The position numbers and the translations under genes were made by a program. A stretch of 64,000 nucleotides of DNA from Balaenoptera acutorostrata (Eukaryota; Chordata; Mammalia; Artiodactyla; Balaenopteridae), in assembly GCF_949987535.1 (NCBI RefSeq), contig NC_080081.1, positions 63,261,603 to 63,325,602 of the forward strand. Reading direction: 5' to 3'. Below are positions 46,456-59,078 of the stretch, in pieces (the stretch's first letter is position 1; every line of letters starts with the position of its first letter). The notes beneath the pieces are model-generated. The model was not told the DNA's origin, did not search any database, and worked only from the letters and a program-made list of their open reading frames with translations.

Positions 46456-48740
46456 TAAATTTTGCGTTCCATTTATTTTGTGAACCAGCATTATGGCAAG
46501 AGGAAGTGTGATGTGATTCTGTTGTAGAGTACTAAGCAAGCATGGCAAGATTTTTTTTTTTTTTTCAACCTCACAACTGTCAGAAAAGCTTGCATTAGGC
46601 ATTTGGGTATAGGGGTTAGGAGAAGGATGCAAGACTGTGGGATTTGTGTGCAGAATATCTGTGGGAAGAGAGGCATTCCCAAGCATCCTGGATCATCCTA
46701 CCCAATTCAGGTACCAACAGGAGGGGAAAGAGGCATTGTTTATATAAGACATATAAATGAAGCCTTCACATCCTGTGGGGGCAGTTTTGTGTGTCCTTTG
46801 GAGCTGAAATGAATGGATATTTCCCTTTGAAGGCTCAGCTCTACGGGCAATATCAAAGGGACCTCACACTGTCTTTTTGTGAGGGATCATATTTATGTTT
46901 TCAATATGATGAAAACCAGTTTGACCCCCCTGAAACTAGACATGTAAGCTTTGATAAGCTGACAAGAGGGGAAAGAAGACAACAACCACAGCCTTCCAAT
47001 CTATAGCAGGCTCTTAAAAATAATGCGTGAGACAATGGTCCTGCTAAGTTTTCTACAAAGTCACCCATCATATGCATGTGAAGAAGATAAGAAACTACCA
47101 CTCTGGGAGAAAAAAAGGGCCAAAAGGCTAATCTTAATCATTGAACTGTACCACCATATTGGTCCGAAGTTTTTTTAGAGTAGATTGTGGAGGCAACATT
47201 TTGGGGGGGGTTATCAGTCTCACTGGCTGACTGTGCTTTATTAAAATCATTGAAGCATAGATGATTGCTGGACCTTTACACTTCTTTCCTTACTTGGCGT
47301 CTGCTTTGAACCAAATCTTATTGGATATATAGGGGCACCCAGAGCCTTTGTTAGGCTCCTCAGTGTCCTCTCCACCCTTGGATTGCTTCTCTTCCAATGC
47401 TGTTTTCCTACCATGTGGTCGATTCCACACCAGTGGCCAGCCTCCAGCAATCGAATAATGAAAGCTCTGTAAAAGGTGCTACCAGTGTGTCCACAGAATT
47501 ATGTGTTTCTAAGTCTTGCAAAAGCAAGATGTTTTAAGTGCAATCACTCAAGATCACCTTCTCTTTCACTCTGACTTCCTCCCCATCACAATTTGTCAGC
47601 TGCCATCTGAGTGATGGGCATATTTTGGATCTGGCTGAAAGGAAGTTGAATTGGGGATCCAAGTAGTTTAGTGGGATAGTTTTAAGTAGTTTGCAGTCCC
47701 TTTTGTAACCATCTGCGTGAGGAATGGCTTCTACAAATACTCCTACCACCTTGGATGGCTCACCAGCATGGATGGGGAGCCCAGGTGAGGGCCAGAGGTC
47801 CTAAGGATGTGAGCCAGTCCTATGGCACTCGTCACAGGAAGTAATGGGGGTAGGTGGAGGGGATAAAAGCGTTGAAGCAAGGTTTGAGAAGCTCAACTGT
47901 GGAAATACTTACTTCAGCAGACATAAAATTGAGAGCAGAATATTGATGCCTAGCCAAGTATATTCTCTCTTCTCTGGAATATGCTTGATTATGTCAAATA
48001 TCCAATTATAAACTCACTATATGTCTGAATAGTATGGAATAGATTTGATCAGAATTCTTGTGTTTGTAGAGCACAGGCTGTAGGCAGGACAGCAAGAATG
48101 TCTGTGTGACAAGATGCATGTTTTTGGCATCCCATTCTGGATCTCGTCTTATTGTATCTGTTGCATCTTGTCCCAACAAAATTTGGTGGTTTCAGGGGAG
48201 AAGGATGCACAAAATTGCCACCAAAGCACGAGAAACGCCCTGAGAAACAAGTGTTCTGGTGACAAAACTCTCACACACATTCATCAATAAGCCACAGTAT
48301 GTGGTATAAGAGGAATTCAATTATCCAGTTATGTAACTCAATGCAATGTAGAAACATTAGAATTGTTCTTGTGTATGTCATAATTTCAGATTAGTTTTGT
48401 ATTTTTTCCAGAATTATTGTTCATACAAAAATTCAGATATGACAGGAGAGATGTATCCCTATTGAAAGCCAAAAGTGAAAATTGAAAGAAAATATTTGCA
48501 GTACTTGTCATCTTTAAAAAAAAATTGTAACTTGTGTAATTTCTTTACTCATTCTCCATAAATATTCATTTGTGTATTGAATTTTGTATTTTATTTTCCT
48601 TAAAGAGGGTCGCAACATTTGTATAAGCTTTAGGCCCTGTAAAACCTGGATCCGCTGTGCTCCTTGCCTTCACTCTTGCGTGGGCGTGTTCAGTAGCAGT
48701 TGGAAGAACATGTGTAGAGGGGAAGCAGCATGCTGAAATG
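46456..48740. other. Unique DNA, no gene seen
   Basis: About 2.3 kb without a nameable repeat or supported exon. It holds a 14-T run near 46555 and a G run at 47203. Open frames of 60-104 codons show no recognisable protein. Confidence 0.4.
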
Positions 48741-48744
48741 GAAG

Positions 48745-48930
48745 GAGAAACCTTGATTCTACCACCTACAAGCTGTGTGGCTTCAGCAAGTTCCTTAGCC
48801 TCTCTAAACTTTAGTTTCCTCAGCTGTAAAGTTTGCATGATCCTACTTCACAGGATTGCCGTAAAACCTAAAGGAGTACTTAACACACTGCGGGGCATGT
48901 GATCAACACTCCATAAATATTATTACCCTT
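48745..48930 (+). repeat. MIR SINE, sense
   Basis: 'acctacaagctgtgtggctt', 'agcaagttccttagcctctc', 'tttagtttcctcagctgtaa', and a tail 'caacactccataaatattat'. This is a clear, nearly complete MIR. Confidence 0.9.
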
Positions 48931-49194
48931 TTTTTCTTCTTCTCTCTTGAATGGTTCATGGGTTTATCTTAGGTCAGGGACCCAGGGGAGAAAATATTTT
49001 GTCTTTTCAAAATGAATTTTGATATAAGGTTATTAAAAAGAGAGCTGGGGTTTTCCCTGTGATTCTTGTCTTTAACAAGCCCTAGACAAGATGAATCACC
49101 ATGGTATTTTCTCTGAGTATAAAGCAAAGAATGAAGTGCCTTCATCAGTTATGTAGAGTATTGGGCCAAAAGTTCCAGTTCAGTGTGTCTGCCA

Positions 49195-49233
<39 letters not shown>

Positions 49234-51264
49234 CACAATCATTTGATACGGCTCAAGGATTAGATAATTCTGAATCACTGAAGTTTTTCTTCAAAACTTC
49301 ATCTGTCAATCAAAAAATATTGATAAGCAAAGTCCCAAGTCATATGCTATATTCTCATGAGATGTAGGAATCTGGGAACTTGGGTTTGTGACTTGTGGGG
49401 TGTCCTTGTAAGCAAATAGCTTTTTGTGGGGTGTACCCTGGAACAAACAGCACTACCTTTCTGATAGGTTTGCTTCAGCCACATGCATGCAGAGATAGTC
49501 TCTGTGTGGTGGAGGGTGGGAAGTGGAAACATAAAGTTCGCTAAGTACTGACTTGCTGTCAGGGTACGAGTTAGTTTGCAGAGCAGACTAGACTAATGTC
49601 TGTGATGCCGGACTATGAACTCTTTTCTTCGAGGGCAAGATACAAGAATACTTTTTTTTTTTCATTTCCTACCAGTGCTAGTACATAGTATGTGTTTGTG
49701 GTATCCATCGAATTGATTTATAGTCTATCCACATACAGTAAGAGTAAAAATAAAGACTTTTAAAGTGCCCAAAGGGTTTCCCTTTATGAAAGAAAACTGC
49801 AGCTTTTGATTCATAAGCATGATTATTACGTCCCTTGTCATGAAATTTTAGAAGAAGGGGAATACTCTTCAAATGGGGAATCAGAATTGGTCTACTTCAC
49901 ACACTTTGCTGATAAGCTCTTCCTTCTCTGTGTGAAAGAAACCAAACGTAAGCAAGTCCAGGGACGTCTGAGAAGTTAGCATACCTGTAAAGACCAAACA
50001 GTCACAGGTAGACTGTCAGCTGAGTGGAGACAGGTGTGGACTCCAACCTGCAGGCAGTTGGAAAGAAAACTTGTTCTGAGGCCACCTGTGTCCCCCTGTA
50101 ACTGGCACACACGACTGAGTTCTAGTGCAGAGGACTTGTTGGTCAAGTAGGAAAGAGTCTACGTAATACGTGTCCTAATGAGTTATACATTTGCCCTCGA
50201 ATTAAGAAACCTGGGTGCGTATAGCTTATCCATATTTTATTTGAGGCCATCTTGGTTAATTTTCCTGCTTTCTCAACTACTGAGTGAAATAAACTCACTC
50301 AGGTGTTGTCAAAGTGAACCCACCAAATCTGGTTGACATCTTGGTGTCTGGGTGAGATCTACCTGGGATGTAGTCTATTTGGCAGCTAACACACACACAC
50401 ACACACACATACTTGTTTAGAAATATTTATCCATGCCCACGGTGTGACAGGCGTGTGCTGAGGACTGAGGGTGTGGGCAGGCACGATCCTGTCCCCAGTG
50501 CAGAACAAATGAGCGCACGGCCATGTCACTTATTTGGCTGTCGCAGGAGACCTGGGCCTTCTCCTAAGCTTCTAGCAGTGTTTCCGGAGGTGGCTGGGCT
50601 TGCTCTCCCAAAGGACAAGACATGCAGGTTACCACTGAGACAAATGCCCATTGTCTTCTGGGCCACTTAAACCTTGATCTATTAATTAATCATATGAAAC
50701 AATAGAAAAAGTTTAAGAGAAAGATAGTCTCAAATAGCCATATTTTAAATTTAGAATATTTAACAGAAGTTAATTGGTAATTTTAAGGCCCTTACTAATA
50801 ACTACCCTTAATTACATCAGTTTGCTTTGGACTGAGATTCCTGGGATAAGTTTTATTTCTGGTTGGAAAAGAGCATTGAAATAGTACTTACCTTATATTG
50901 CCAAATTTTTAGTGCTTGGGTATTTGGAGTCACACAGCTGTACTCTTTGTGAGTTCAGGAATGTTCGTTATTTCAGACTGCACCATGACTGGCTACAGCT
51001 AGTTGAATAAAATTCCTGCAGTTCATCCATTCTTCTTCTACCAGCAGGTGTCATTATGGAAATATGAAAATACTGTAAATTCCAAAGTTGTAGGAACTGG
51101 CTGTAAGAAAGAGCAGTAGCACTTTGGATATTAAAAAACAAAAAGAAATCATTTGGAGCCAACCGAGGGCAGCGTGTTTAATTACTAATTTGGCAGTGTT
51201 CTACAATATAATGTAACTGACACAGGATTTCAAGGCACGTACGTAATTTATTTTAATTAAATTA
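48931..51264. other. Unique DNA with two (AC)n microsatellites
   Basis: No supported gene. (AC)n tracts lie at 49196-49230 and 50389-50409. The 85-codon plus frame at 50413-50670 (MFRNIYPCPRCDRR...) lies in a CpG-bearing patch but has no family signature or splice context. Confidence 0.4.
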
Positions 51265-51400
51265 AGCAAATATTTATTAAAACCTACTCTAGGCTCATAG
51301 GAGTCTCAAAAGAAAACTAAGACAATTTTTATCCTTAAGGAGCTGGCATGATATCTGCGGAGAAAAGGATACATTCATGAAATTATAGTGAGCAGAATGA
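51265..51400 (+). repeat. Ancient interspersed repeat, same family as 20435
   Basis: 'gcaaatatttattaaaacct', then 'tttatccttaaggagctggc' and 'tgaaattatagtgag' follow the order of the copies at 20435 and 23095. Confidence 0.35.
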
Positions 51401-51829
51401 ATTAGTCCTTTTTTTAACGTGCTGGATTGAAGTGCATTGATAATAAAGGTAGCAAAAGTTCCAGTTGGAGCGGCTATGTAGTATTGTTGATTCTGGGCTC
51501 TTCAAAGAATATTTTTTACATATTTAAGTAGAGAGGAGCTTCAAAATTATTTGGAAACTAGATGGCGCATTCTTTCCTTTCTTGCTAACTACTATCACCT
51601 ATCTTTCTCCATACAGCTAAAGTAATAATTACAATAATTACATATGTATTGGTTAACCAAGCATGTAGTAATTGGTTGTAATAGTTTGCTGTAATCAACT
51701 GATTAATATGATCAAATCTTTCTAAAAACTAAGGTAAACACTACAAGTGGGCATTTTTACAGGGAGACTTACACCAGGAGCCTGGGTAAGAGTATTAGTG
51801 TACTAGATCAGGAGCAATGCTTCATCTAC

Positions 51830-51960
51830 TCTATTTCCCCCTCTAGACTCTGAGTTCTTCCAAGGCATGGGATATGTGGCATTCCTCTTTGCATCCCCGC
51901 TACTCTAATTCTGTATCAGTACATGTTTGTTGAATGGCTAGATGAATGATAATATCACCA
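51830..51960 (+). repeat. L2-type 3' tail, sense
   Basis: 'ctagactctgagttcttcca', 'tttgcatccccgctactcta', then 'acatgtttgttgaatggcta' and 'gatgaatga' match the L2 3' end. 51401-51829 holds only AT-rich unique DNA. Confidence 0.6.
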
Positions 51961-52539
51961 AAGAATAGGGTATTGGCAATCCTTCCTACGTTATGTTGTT
52001 AGAGTGTGTGTTGATATTAGACTAAGAAATCTCAGATTGAATAATTCAGAAAACTGGATTGAAAAGTTGAGAGCATAGATCCTAAAGTTTTCTCCTTTGG
52101 TTCCATTAGTCCACCCAAGGAAACTTGTCTCAAAAATTATTTCCGCATACTCTATAAAGGACATTATAATTCATCTAAATAGAATGTGCTTAATTTTAGA
52201 CCAAAGGATGTATGTATTATTCTTTATTTCATAACCTTTTCAATAGCTTGTTTCTGTGGTAGTAATCAATATTTTTCAATGAAGGCAGCATGTTTACTGT
52301 ACTCATACTAGTTCTTTGTATTTGAAGGTCATTGTTAATTCAGCAGCTGCTACATGATGACGATGACGTTCCCAGCCTCCTTTGGTAGATTGAACGAGCT
52401 ATCATTTTTGCCTCACTTACTTAAATCTCTAGCTGTTTACTGGACTTTCCCATCTTGCTCTTTTCTCCTGTCACCTCCAGCTTAACATGTAAAGAGGGAA
52501 ATCATTTTAACGTGTAAACCACTTCCTTCTGTTGGGCAT

Positions 52540-52983
52540 ACCTTTTCTCTTAATGGTACCATCATTTTTCCAGTCGCAGGCTAAAAACTCTGACGTTTTC
52601 TTTTTGTTAAATCTGTCCCCATCCAATCAATCAACAAATCATTTATACTTCCTTTGTGTTGCTTTGTTATAAGTTCTTTTCTTCCTTTCTATTTCCCTTA
52701 CCAGGACTCTGGGTTAGACCATGCATGGATGAAATAGCCTCCTGGATCATCCTGTTATGTTTCTCCTCTTTTTTTTACTCCATCAATGACTGTGAACATT
52801 TTACTTAGAATCATTCAAACATCAGCATGAAGTCCAAACTCTTTATCAGAGTTGCCATGGCTCCTCATCATATGCTATCTGATAACTGCTCTAACTCAAA
52901 TCTTGTATACTTCAAATGCTTTGCTCCAGTCATGTGGAAAAATGCAACCTCCCAATCCATGAATTCTCTCTCCGACTTCTAGA
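52540..52983 (+). repeat. LINE L2, sense, left part
   Basis: L2 ORF2/3' sequence: 'accatcatttttccagtcgc', 'aggctaaaaactctgac', then 'agcatgaagtccaaactctt', 'agttgccatggctcctcatc' and 'tgctttgctccagtcatgtg'. An L1M interrupts it at 52984, and it resumes at about 53456. No open frame remains. Confidence 0.65.
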
Positions 52984-53455
52984 TTTTTTTTTATTGTGGT
53001 AAAATATATGTACCATAAAACTTACCATTCTAACAATTTTTAAGGGTGCAGTTCAGTGACCTTAAGTACATTCACATTGTTGTGCAACCGTCACCACTAT
53101 CCATCTTCAGAAGTTTCTAATCTTCTCAAACTGAAACTCTAGTCCCAGTAGACAATAACTCTCCATTTCCCTCTCCTCCAGCCCCTGACAACCACTATTC
53201 CACTTTCTGTCTTTATGAATTCAACTACTCTAGGTACCTCATGTAAATGGAATTATATAATATTTGTCCTTTTGTGTCTGGCTTGTTTCACTTAGCATAA
53301 TGTCTTCAAGGTTCATCTATGTTGTAGCATGTGTCAAAATTTTCTTCCTTTTTAAGGCTCAGTAATCGTCCACTGTATGTACATACCATATTTTGTTTAT
53401 CCACTCATCCATCAAGGGACATTTGGATTGTTTTAACATATCTTACTAATTGCAA
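52984..53455 (-). repeat. L1M 3' region, antisense, nested in L2
   Basis: 'ttttattgtggtaaaatata', 'aacttaccattctaacaatt', 'ttaagggtgcagttcagtga', 'caaccgtcaccactatccat', 'ctgacaaccactattccact' and 'gtttcacttagcataatgtc' give a long, readable L1M 3' UTR and ORF2 end in reverse. It sits between two L2 parts, so it inserted after the L2. A target duplication is no longer obvious. Confidence 0.85.
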
Positions 53456-53620
53456 ACAGGTTAATCTTCCTACACCTTACTTCAGTCATGTTACTTGACT
53501 GCTCAGAAGTCTTCAATGAGTTCCTTCTTCCAGACAGGATCAGCTGCAGCTTTCACAGCCTACACCCACTGCTTTCCCCTGTCTGGGTCCTGACCTATGT
53601 ATAGAATATTATCATCTGTT
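53456..53620 (+). repeat. LINE L2, sense, right part
   Basis: 'cagtcatgttacttgactgc', 'tcagaagtcttcaatgagtt', then 'gacaggatcagctgcagctt' resemble the L2 block 'ctgctcaaaaaccttcaatggc'. It follows the nested L1M. The order of the L2 blocks is not perfectly collinear, so it may be a second L2 copy. Confidence 0.5.
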
Positions 53621-53639
53621 ATTAATCTTCAACACTTAT

Positions 53640-53770
53640 TTATGAAGCAAATATTTTTTGAGTGTCTGGTATATGTTGGCCCCTGATATAAGTGCTGCTG
53701 ATGCAGCAGTACACAAAATAGACTCGGTGCCTCTCCTCACGGAGCTGACTTCAGAAAATGATTGAGACAC
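53640..53770 (+). repeat. Ancient interspersed repeat, same family as 20435
   Basis: 'aaatattttttgagtgtctg', 'gcagcagtacacaaaataga', 'ctcctcacggagctgacttc' repeat the order seen at 20435. Confidence 0.4.
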
Positions 53771-55472
53771 ATCTTTTAAAATAAAGTATATCAATGTACG
53801 TTCTATTAGCCAATCTTTTAGTGTAGGGTCAAGGCATTTTTCTGAAAATGGGCCTGCTGATGATCCATATCATCTCTTACATAAACCATACTCAAAGTGA
53901 ATCACCTATGATTTCCAGTTTCAGTTTCTTTAAATAGGAGCAAGATCTTAAAGATACTTCTGATATAATGAGTGCAGAGTCCCTGTGTATTTTTATTCTT
54001 TTTTCATGTCATTAACGGTTATATCACTCATAGCCAATTTAAGAGCAGATTTTCTTAGCAACTCATCTTTATTGATTCTTTAAAGTAATTTGATTTGCTT
54101 TTTCAAATATAACTCTCTTTTCATATTTTATCAGATAACATAATATTTAATTGAATTATATAATTATAATAAGTACAAGTGGCACAACGTTACTACCAAT
54201 TGACCCTTGGAAAGCCTACCATGCAATTGATGGGAGAAGAAACCTGCAGGCTTATGATGGAGGATCCTGCTGGCCATGAGCACTAAGGATGCCGTGGTGT
54301 CAGCCAGTATGTTTTCCTGAGGCCGTAGGGGACTCTATGTCCTTTGTATGTATAGGACTTTAGTGCAGGTTAAATATAGAGTCTTTAGGGCAGGTGGCTA
54401 GAAGGACTTTTACTGTATTTGTTCATTCTTACAGACAATGGTGTATACATGCTTACTATCTTATAATAAAGCAAGAGTTGAGGAGGGATCTATCAGAAAT
54501 TGGTAGAATTTGTACAGTAGAACTGCACAGAATTGGTAGATTTCCTTCAGGTTCAAATGCATAAATCCTTTCTATTCAAATAACAGGAACAGGAAACTTT
54601 TACATTTGATGTAGATTTACACAGAGATCCAGCGCCTGTGGTAATGAGGGTAGAGGGTGACGAAGAGGCAGGGTCTTCGACTGTCACAATTGGCCACTTT
54701 ATCTCTGGGCAGATGAATTTCTTCACATGGACCATCTCTGCCAGGAACTCCACTCCTCCACCAAGAGTTGCAGCCCCCTGTGAGGGAGGCTCACTTCATG
54801 TGTCTGCCCATCCTCTGGCTGCCATTGACCTCCTCTAAGCGTGTGCCAGTGGTGTTCTGTCAGGGTCTCCTCTGCTTACTTCTGTACGTGTGTATGAGAA
54901 AGAATTGTGTGTGGAGGTGGGAGCTGGGATGCAGGCCTTGTGCCTCAGACATGTGTCCACCAGAAATTCCTCAACAGTTCTGACAGCGGACGCTCCCTCC
55001 CTACTTTCCAGTACTGATGCAGGCTTCTCCTGTTTTTATATTCCATTTGTCATTTCCATGGAAATCCGTATTTAAGGGGTTGGAAACCTCTCATCTTTTA
55101 TCCCAAAGCTCTCTTCCTCTTTACCTCAAACTCTGCCTTTTAGGCTCTTCGACCGGGCTGTACAGTGTATTTTTCCTCGGCTATTATCAGATGATAAATA
55201 AACTATAGGTTAGAGTTAGGTAACCAGCAGCTCTTTATTTCTCAATGTTAGTGCCGTTAAGTTATTCTTCCTATTCAGACTCAAGGCAATGGAATAACAA
55301 TACTGATAAGTTATTTTAGGCTGTGCTTGATGGTTTTACTGTGGTTTATTGCTTCATTTAATGAAATAAATAACCGGACTAATTGAGAGGGATGTTTTTG
55401 GAACAGAACATTAACTGAGGTAAGAAAGGAGTCGGATTCTGCTTTCTACTTTCCCTTTCTGGCGGTCCTCGT
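53771..55472. other. Unique DNA, no gene seen
   Basis: About 1.7 kb with no supported exon. Several 60-71 codon frames overlap at 54553-55208 in different frames without recognisable content. Confidence 0.4.
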
Positions 55473-55485
55473 CTGGGTACTTTTA

Positions 55486-55840
55486 TTTATTTATTTTATT
55501 ATTATAATTTTTTATTTTTGACTGTGTTGGATCTTTATTGCTGCACGCGGGCTTTCTCTAGTTGCGGTGAGCAGGGGCTACTCCTCGTTGCAGTGCGCAG
55601 GCCTCTCACTGCAGTGGCTTCTCTTGTTGCGGAGCACGGGCTCTAGGCACATGGGCTTCCGCAGTCGCAGCACGCGGGCTCAGCAGTTGTGGCTCATGGG
55701 CTCTAGAGTGCAGGCTCAGTAGTTGTGGAGCATGGGCTTAGTTGCTCCATGGCATGTGGGATCTTCCCGGACCAGGGCTCGAACCCGTGTCCCCTGCATT
55801 GGCAGGCCGATTCTTAACCACTGAGCCACCAGGGAAGCCA
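55486..55840 (-). mobile_element. CHR-2-type SINE, antisense
   Basis: A/T-rich tail, 'actgtgttggatctttattg', the composite body, 'agggctcgaacccgtgtccc' (B box complement), and 'taaccactgagccaccaggg'. It is flanked by a 13-base duplication CTGGGTACTTTTA (55473-55485 and 55841-55853). Three CAACTACTGA-type units are present. An open frame beginning in it at 55742 is not a gene. Confidence 0.95.
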
Positions 55841-55853
55841 CTGGGTACTTTTA

Positions 55854-58061
55854 AATCATCTTGTCTCAGCTTTGTCTCACACAAAGACAGGTACATCAGG
55901 ACATTAGCTTATCAATGCTCACTGTTATTTTATTTTACTTTTAATAAATATAGTTTTTGAAAGAACAGAAAGATCAATAAACAATGTCAAGGAGAGCAAA
56001 GACCTTGGTCTCAGTCTTGAGGATAGCTTTCAGAAAACAGTGGCTGGGATTTCCTTGTCTTTGATCTTGTTTTCTAACTGCCCAAATCTGCATTGTCACA
56101 GATGGGCATGCTTTTGCAGATCAAGGAAAAGATGAATCCTGTGGCTTAGGAACAACGGTTTTTTCAATTCCTCAACTGCAGGCAGGATACAGTCTTTCTG
56201 AGAAATGGCAACTGGACTGCAGGCATCTTTCTTCCCTCAGAAGAAGAAATGGATCCTCAGTCAGCCTTACCATATACAACCCTTGCTTTATGTTAACCTG
56301 TGTTGAAATCTTATAGATTCTGTCCTCGATTTCTGAACTCGAAAATCTCTTGTAATACTATACATTACCCTTACTGGCTTCCCTTTTTGAGCTCTAGTGG
56401 ATAACCCAAGCGTTCTCAAATTTCTGATATAAATATGTTCCTCCAGGGATCTGCAGTGAAAATGAAGCGTTGTTTTACCACTGAACACTGCGTGAACCCA
56501 GTCCCTGCTTTGATTTTGAAACTGACCATATTTGAGACAATTCTCCTGCTTACAGCTATGGCTGAATTCTCCTCTTCTTTTCATTGCCTCCGGGGCTGAG
56601 AGCCTCTGATTGCATGAAGGTGGGGTGAGATCTGTGACCTGCCATAAGAAAAGGAAAAGTCGGTGCTTACTCACCCAGTGAACCAGGGACCCTCAAGAAA
56701 AAGGGCCCTGGAAACAATCCCCCCTTAAGACAATCAAACATAAGAAATGCACAGCAGAGTGCTGTGCACATAATAGATGCTCAATCAGTATTCGTTGAAT
56801 AATAGATGGATGCAGCAGAGGGCAGCAGTCATGCTACTCCCAGCTCGGCCTCTCTGGTGGCAGCCTCCATCTCTGTTTATCCTCTCAGACCTTAATTCTT
56901 CATCCCTTGCCCTCTCATCGCTGCAGTCCCATTGTTGCTCTGGCTTATCTTGTCTAACCCAGGGGAAAAGACAAGGACTAGTTTGGGAATCGCATTCTTA
57001 GGCAGGACTGGACTGATGGCAATTAGAGGACATAAAATGAGGATGCTTCAGAATCAGATCCCTATGCAGCTTCTTTCAAATGCAGACATAGACACCCGCC
57101 TCTACCTTGGGCTTTCCTGTCCTGATGCTTCGGTAGGTGGTATGGTCATTGGTGGCCACAGGGCTTTCGTGGAAGAGTAACTATTCAGTGTCCAAGTTGG
57201 GCTTCTAATGCTTTGTAAGCCAAGGGGTTTAAAATCATCTGTGTTCACAGCTCATCTTATTCCAGCAAGCTTTGGATGAATTGCATGCTGTTGACTCTGG
57301 AACTGGGACATGTTCTCCCCTAGTTTCTCACCTTTTTAGAACATGGTTTGTGTCTGTCGTGTTGTGTCACTTCTGGCTTTCATAGGGCCACAACTATCTG
57401 TTAAGCAGTGGAAAACCGAGTGTGGCTTTTCTTAAACTCTTCTGGGGCAGTGTCTACTCTGGAGGAGGTTTCTCTTTTCTCCACCTTTAGGATAATTCTG
57501 AGAATTCAAGGAAACTTTGGTATCTTTTGGACTTTCAACAAAGTGTATTTGCTGGTAAGACTAAATATTCATACAGATTTACTGTGAGTGACACTGGGTC
57601 TTCAGTTGTAGGGTCAAGGTCAACACTTTGATTAGGGTCAAGTTCACTTCGATGTGTCTTCTTTCCCACTGTGTTTTTTCTTCTGACTAGATTGGAATCA
57701 TATCAACTGTATGTTTAGCTTAAACAAATACAATTATACTTAGATAATTTTGCTCCCTACTCCAACCAGTGAGTGCTTGCTTTGGGGCACACAGGAGATG
57801 ACAGAAAAGAGCCTGCCGTTCCCTAGGTTGTCTTAGTTCCCATGTGCTGCTCATGGTGTGAACTTTTCCTTGTGTTGAGAGTGATTTTAATGTTGATTGG
57901 TACAACATATTGTTGTTACCACATAGTCTCTAAACAGAAGCTAGGTCTCTGGTTTTAACCAAAACCATGGTCATCTGTTCTACCTTTGGAGGAAAATATG
58001 GACGTGTTGACCTGAACTGAGGGACTGTGTGTCTCCAACATGGTGCCCTCCTTAGGGATTT
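55854..58061. other. Unique DNA, no gene supported
   Basis: About 2.2 kb with no nameable repeat. A 128-codon minus-strand frame (56674-56288, starting MSKHRLFLFLWQ) is open but has no domain I recognise and no splice context. It could be a chance frame or a decayed repeat. A short L2/MIR-like tail, 'agatgctcaatcagtattcg', lies at 56776. Confidence 0.4.
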
Positions 58062-58070
58062 TCAAGGGTC

Positions 58071-59069
58071 TTTTTTTTTTTTTTTTAACATCTTTATTGG
58101 AGTATAATTGCTTTGCAGTGGTGTGTTAGTTTCTGCTGTATAACAAAGTGAATCAGCTATACATATACATATATCCCCATAGCTCTTCCCTCTTGCATCT
58201 CCCTCCCTCCCACCCTCCTTTTCCCACCCCTCTAGGTGGTCACAAAGCACTGAGCTGATCTCCCTGTGCTTCCCCCTAGCTATCTATTTTTTTTTTAAAC
58301 ATCTTTATTGAAGTATAATTGCCTTACAATAGTGTGTTAGTTTCTGCTTTATAACAGAGTGAATCAGCGATACATATACATATATCCCCATATCCCCTCC
58401 CTCTTGCGTCTCCCTCCCACCCTCCCTATCCCACCCCTCTAGGTGGTCACAAAGCACCAAGCTGATCTCCCTGTGCTATGCGGCTGCTTCCCACTAGCTA
58501 TCTATTTTACTTTTGGTAGTGTATATATGTCCATGCCACTCTCTCACTTCATCCCAGCTTACCCTTCCCCCTCCCTGTGTCCTCAAGTCCATTCTCTACG
58601 TCTGTGTCTTTATTCCTGTCCTGCCCCTAGGTTCATCAGAACCTTTTTTTTTTTTTTTTTTTAGATTCCATATATATGTGTTAGCATACGGTATTTGTTT
58701 TTCTCTTTCTGACTTACTTCACTCTGTATGACAGACTCTAGGTCCATCCACCTCACTACAAATAACTCAGTTTCGTTTCTTTTTATGGCTGAGTAATATT
58801 CCATTGTATATATGTGCCACATCTTCTTTATCCATTCATCTGTCGATGGACACTTAGGTTGCTTCCATGTCCTGGCTATTGTCAATAGAGCTGCAATGAA
58901 CATTGTGGTACATGATTCTTTTTGAATTATGGTTTTCTCAGGGTATATGCCCAGTAGTGAGATTGCTGGGTCGTATGGTAGTTCTATTTTTAGTTTTTTA
59001 AGGAACCTCCATACTGTTCTCCATAGTGGCTGTATCAGTTACATTCCCACCAACAGTGCAAGAGGGTTC
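58071..59069 (-). mobile_element. 5'-truncated L1 interrupted by a second L1 3' end
   Basis: Reverse-oriented L1 flanked by TCAAGGGTC at 58062-58070 and 59070-59078. Inside it the 3' UTR occurs twice. One copy spans about 58086-58290. A second, with its own poly-T, starts at 58291. The 15-base CTAGCTATCTATTTT lies at 58276-58290 and 58494-58508. This fits a younger 203-base L1 end (58291-58493) inserted at a TTTT/A endonuclease site in the older L1, though local duplication is possible. The two 3' UTR copies differ at roughly a tenth of positions by eye. Confidence 0.8.
58661..59034 (-). pseudogene. L1 ORF2 protein remnant (C-terminal end)
   Basis: Minus-strand homology to the last part of L1 ORF2. 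The open frame includes '[13 protein letters not shown]' and ends 'LTHIYGI', as in the copy at 4132. Upstream the frame stays open through the '[14 protein letters not shown]'-type region to about 59034. There, one base is missing relative to the other copy ('tgtaactgat' versus 'tgtaaattgat'), which breaks the frame just after the cysteine-rich motif. The catalytic domains are absent, so it is not functional. Confidence 0.9.
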
Positions 59070-59078
59070 TCAAGGGTC

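Noticed and set aside
25986..50409. Dinucleotide repeats as a possible CRISPR-like or regularly spaced array
   Set aside because: They are simple mammalian microsatellites. There are no direct repeats with unique spacers, and the genome is clearly mammalian.
56288..56674. 128-codon minus frame
   Set aside because: No recognised domain, and no promoter or splice context. It is within chance expectation, or a decayed repeat.
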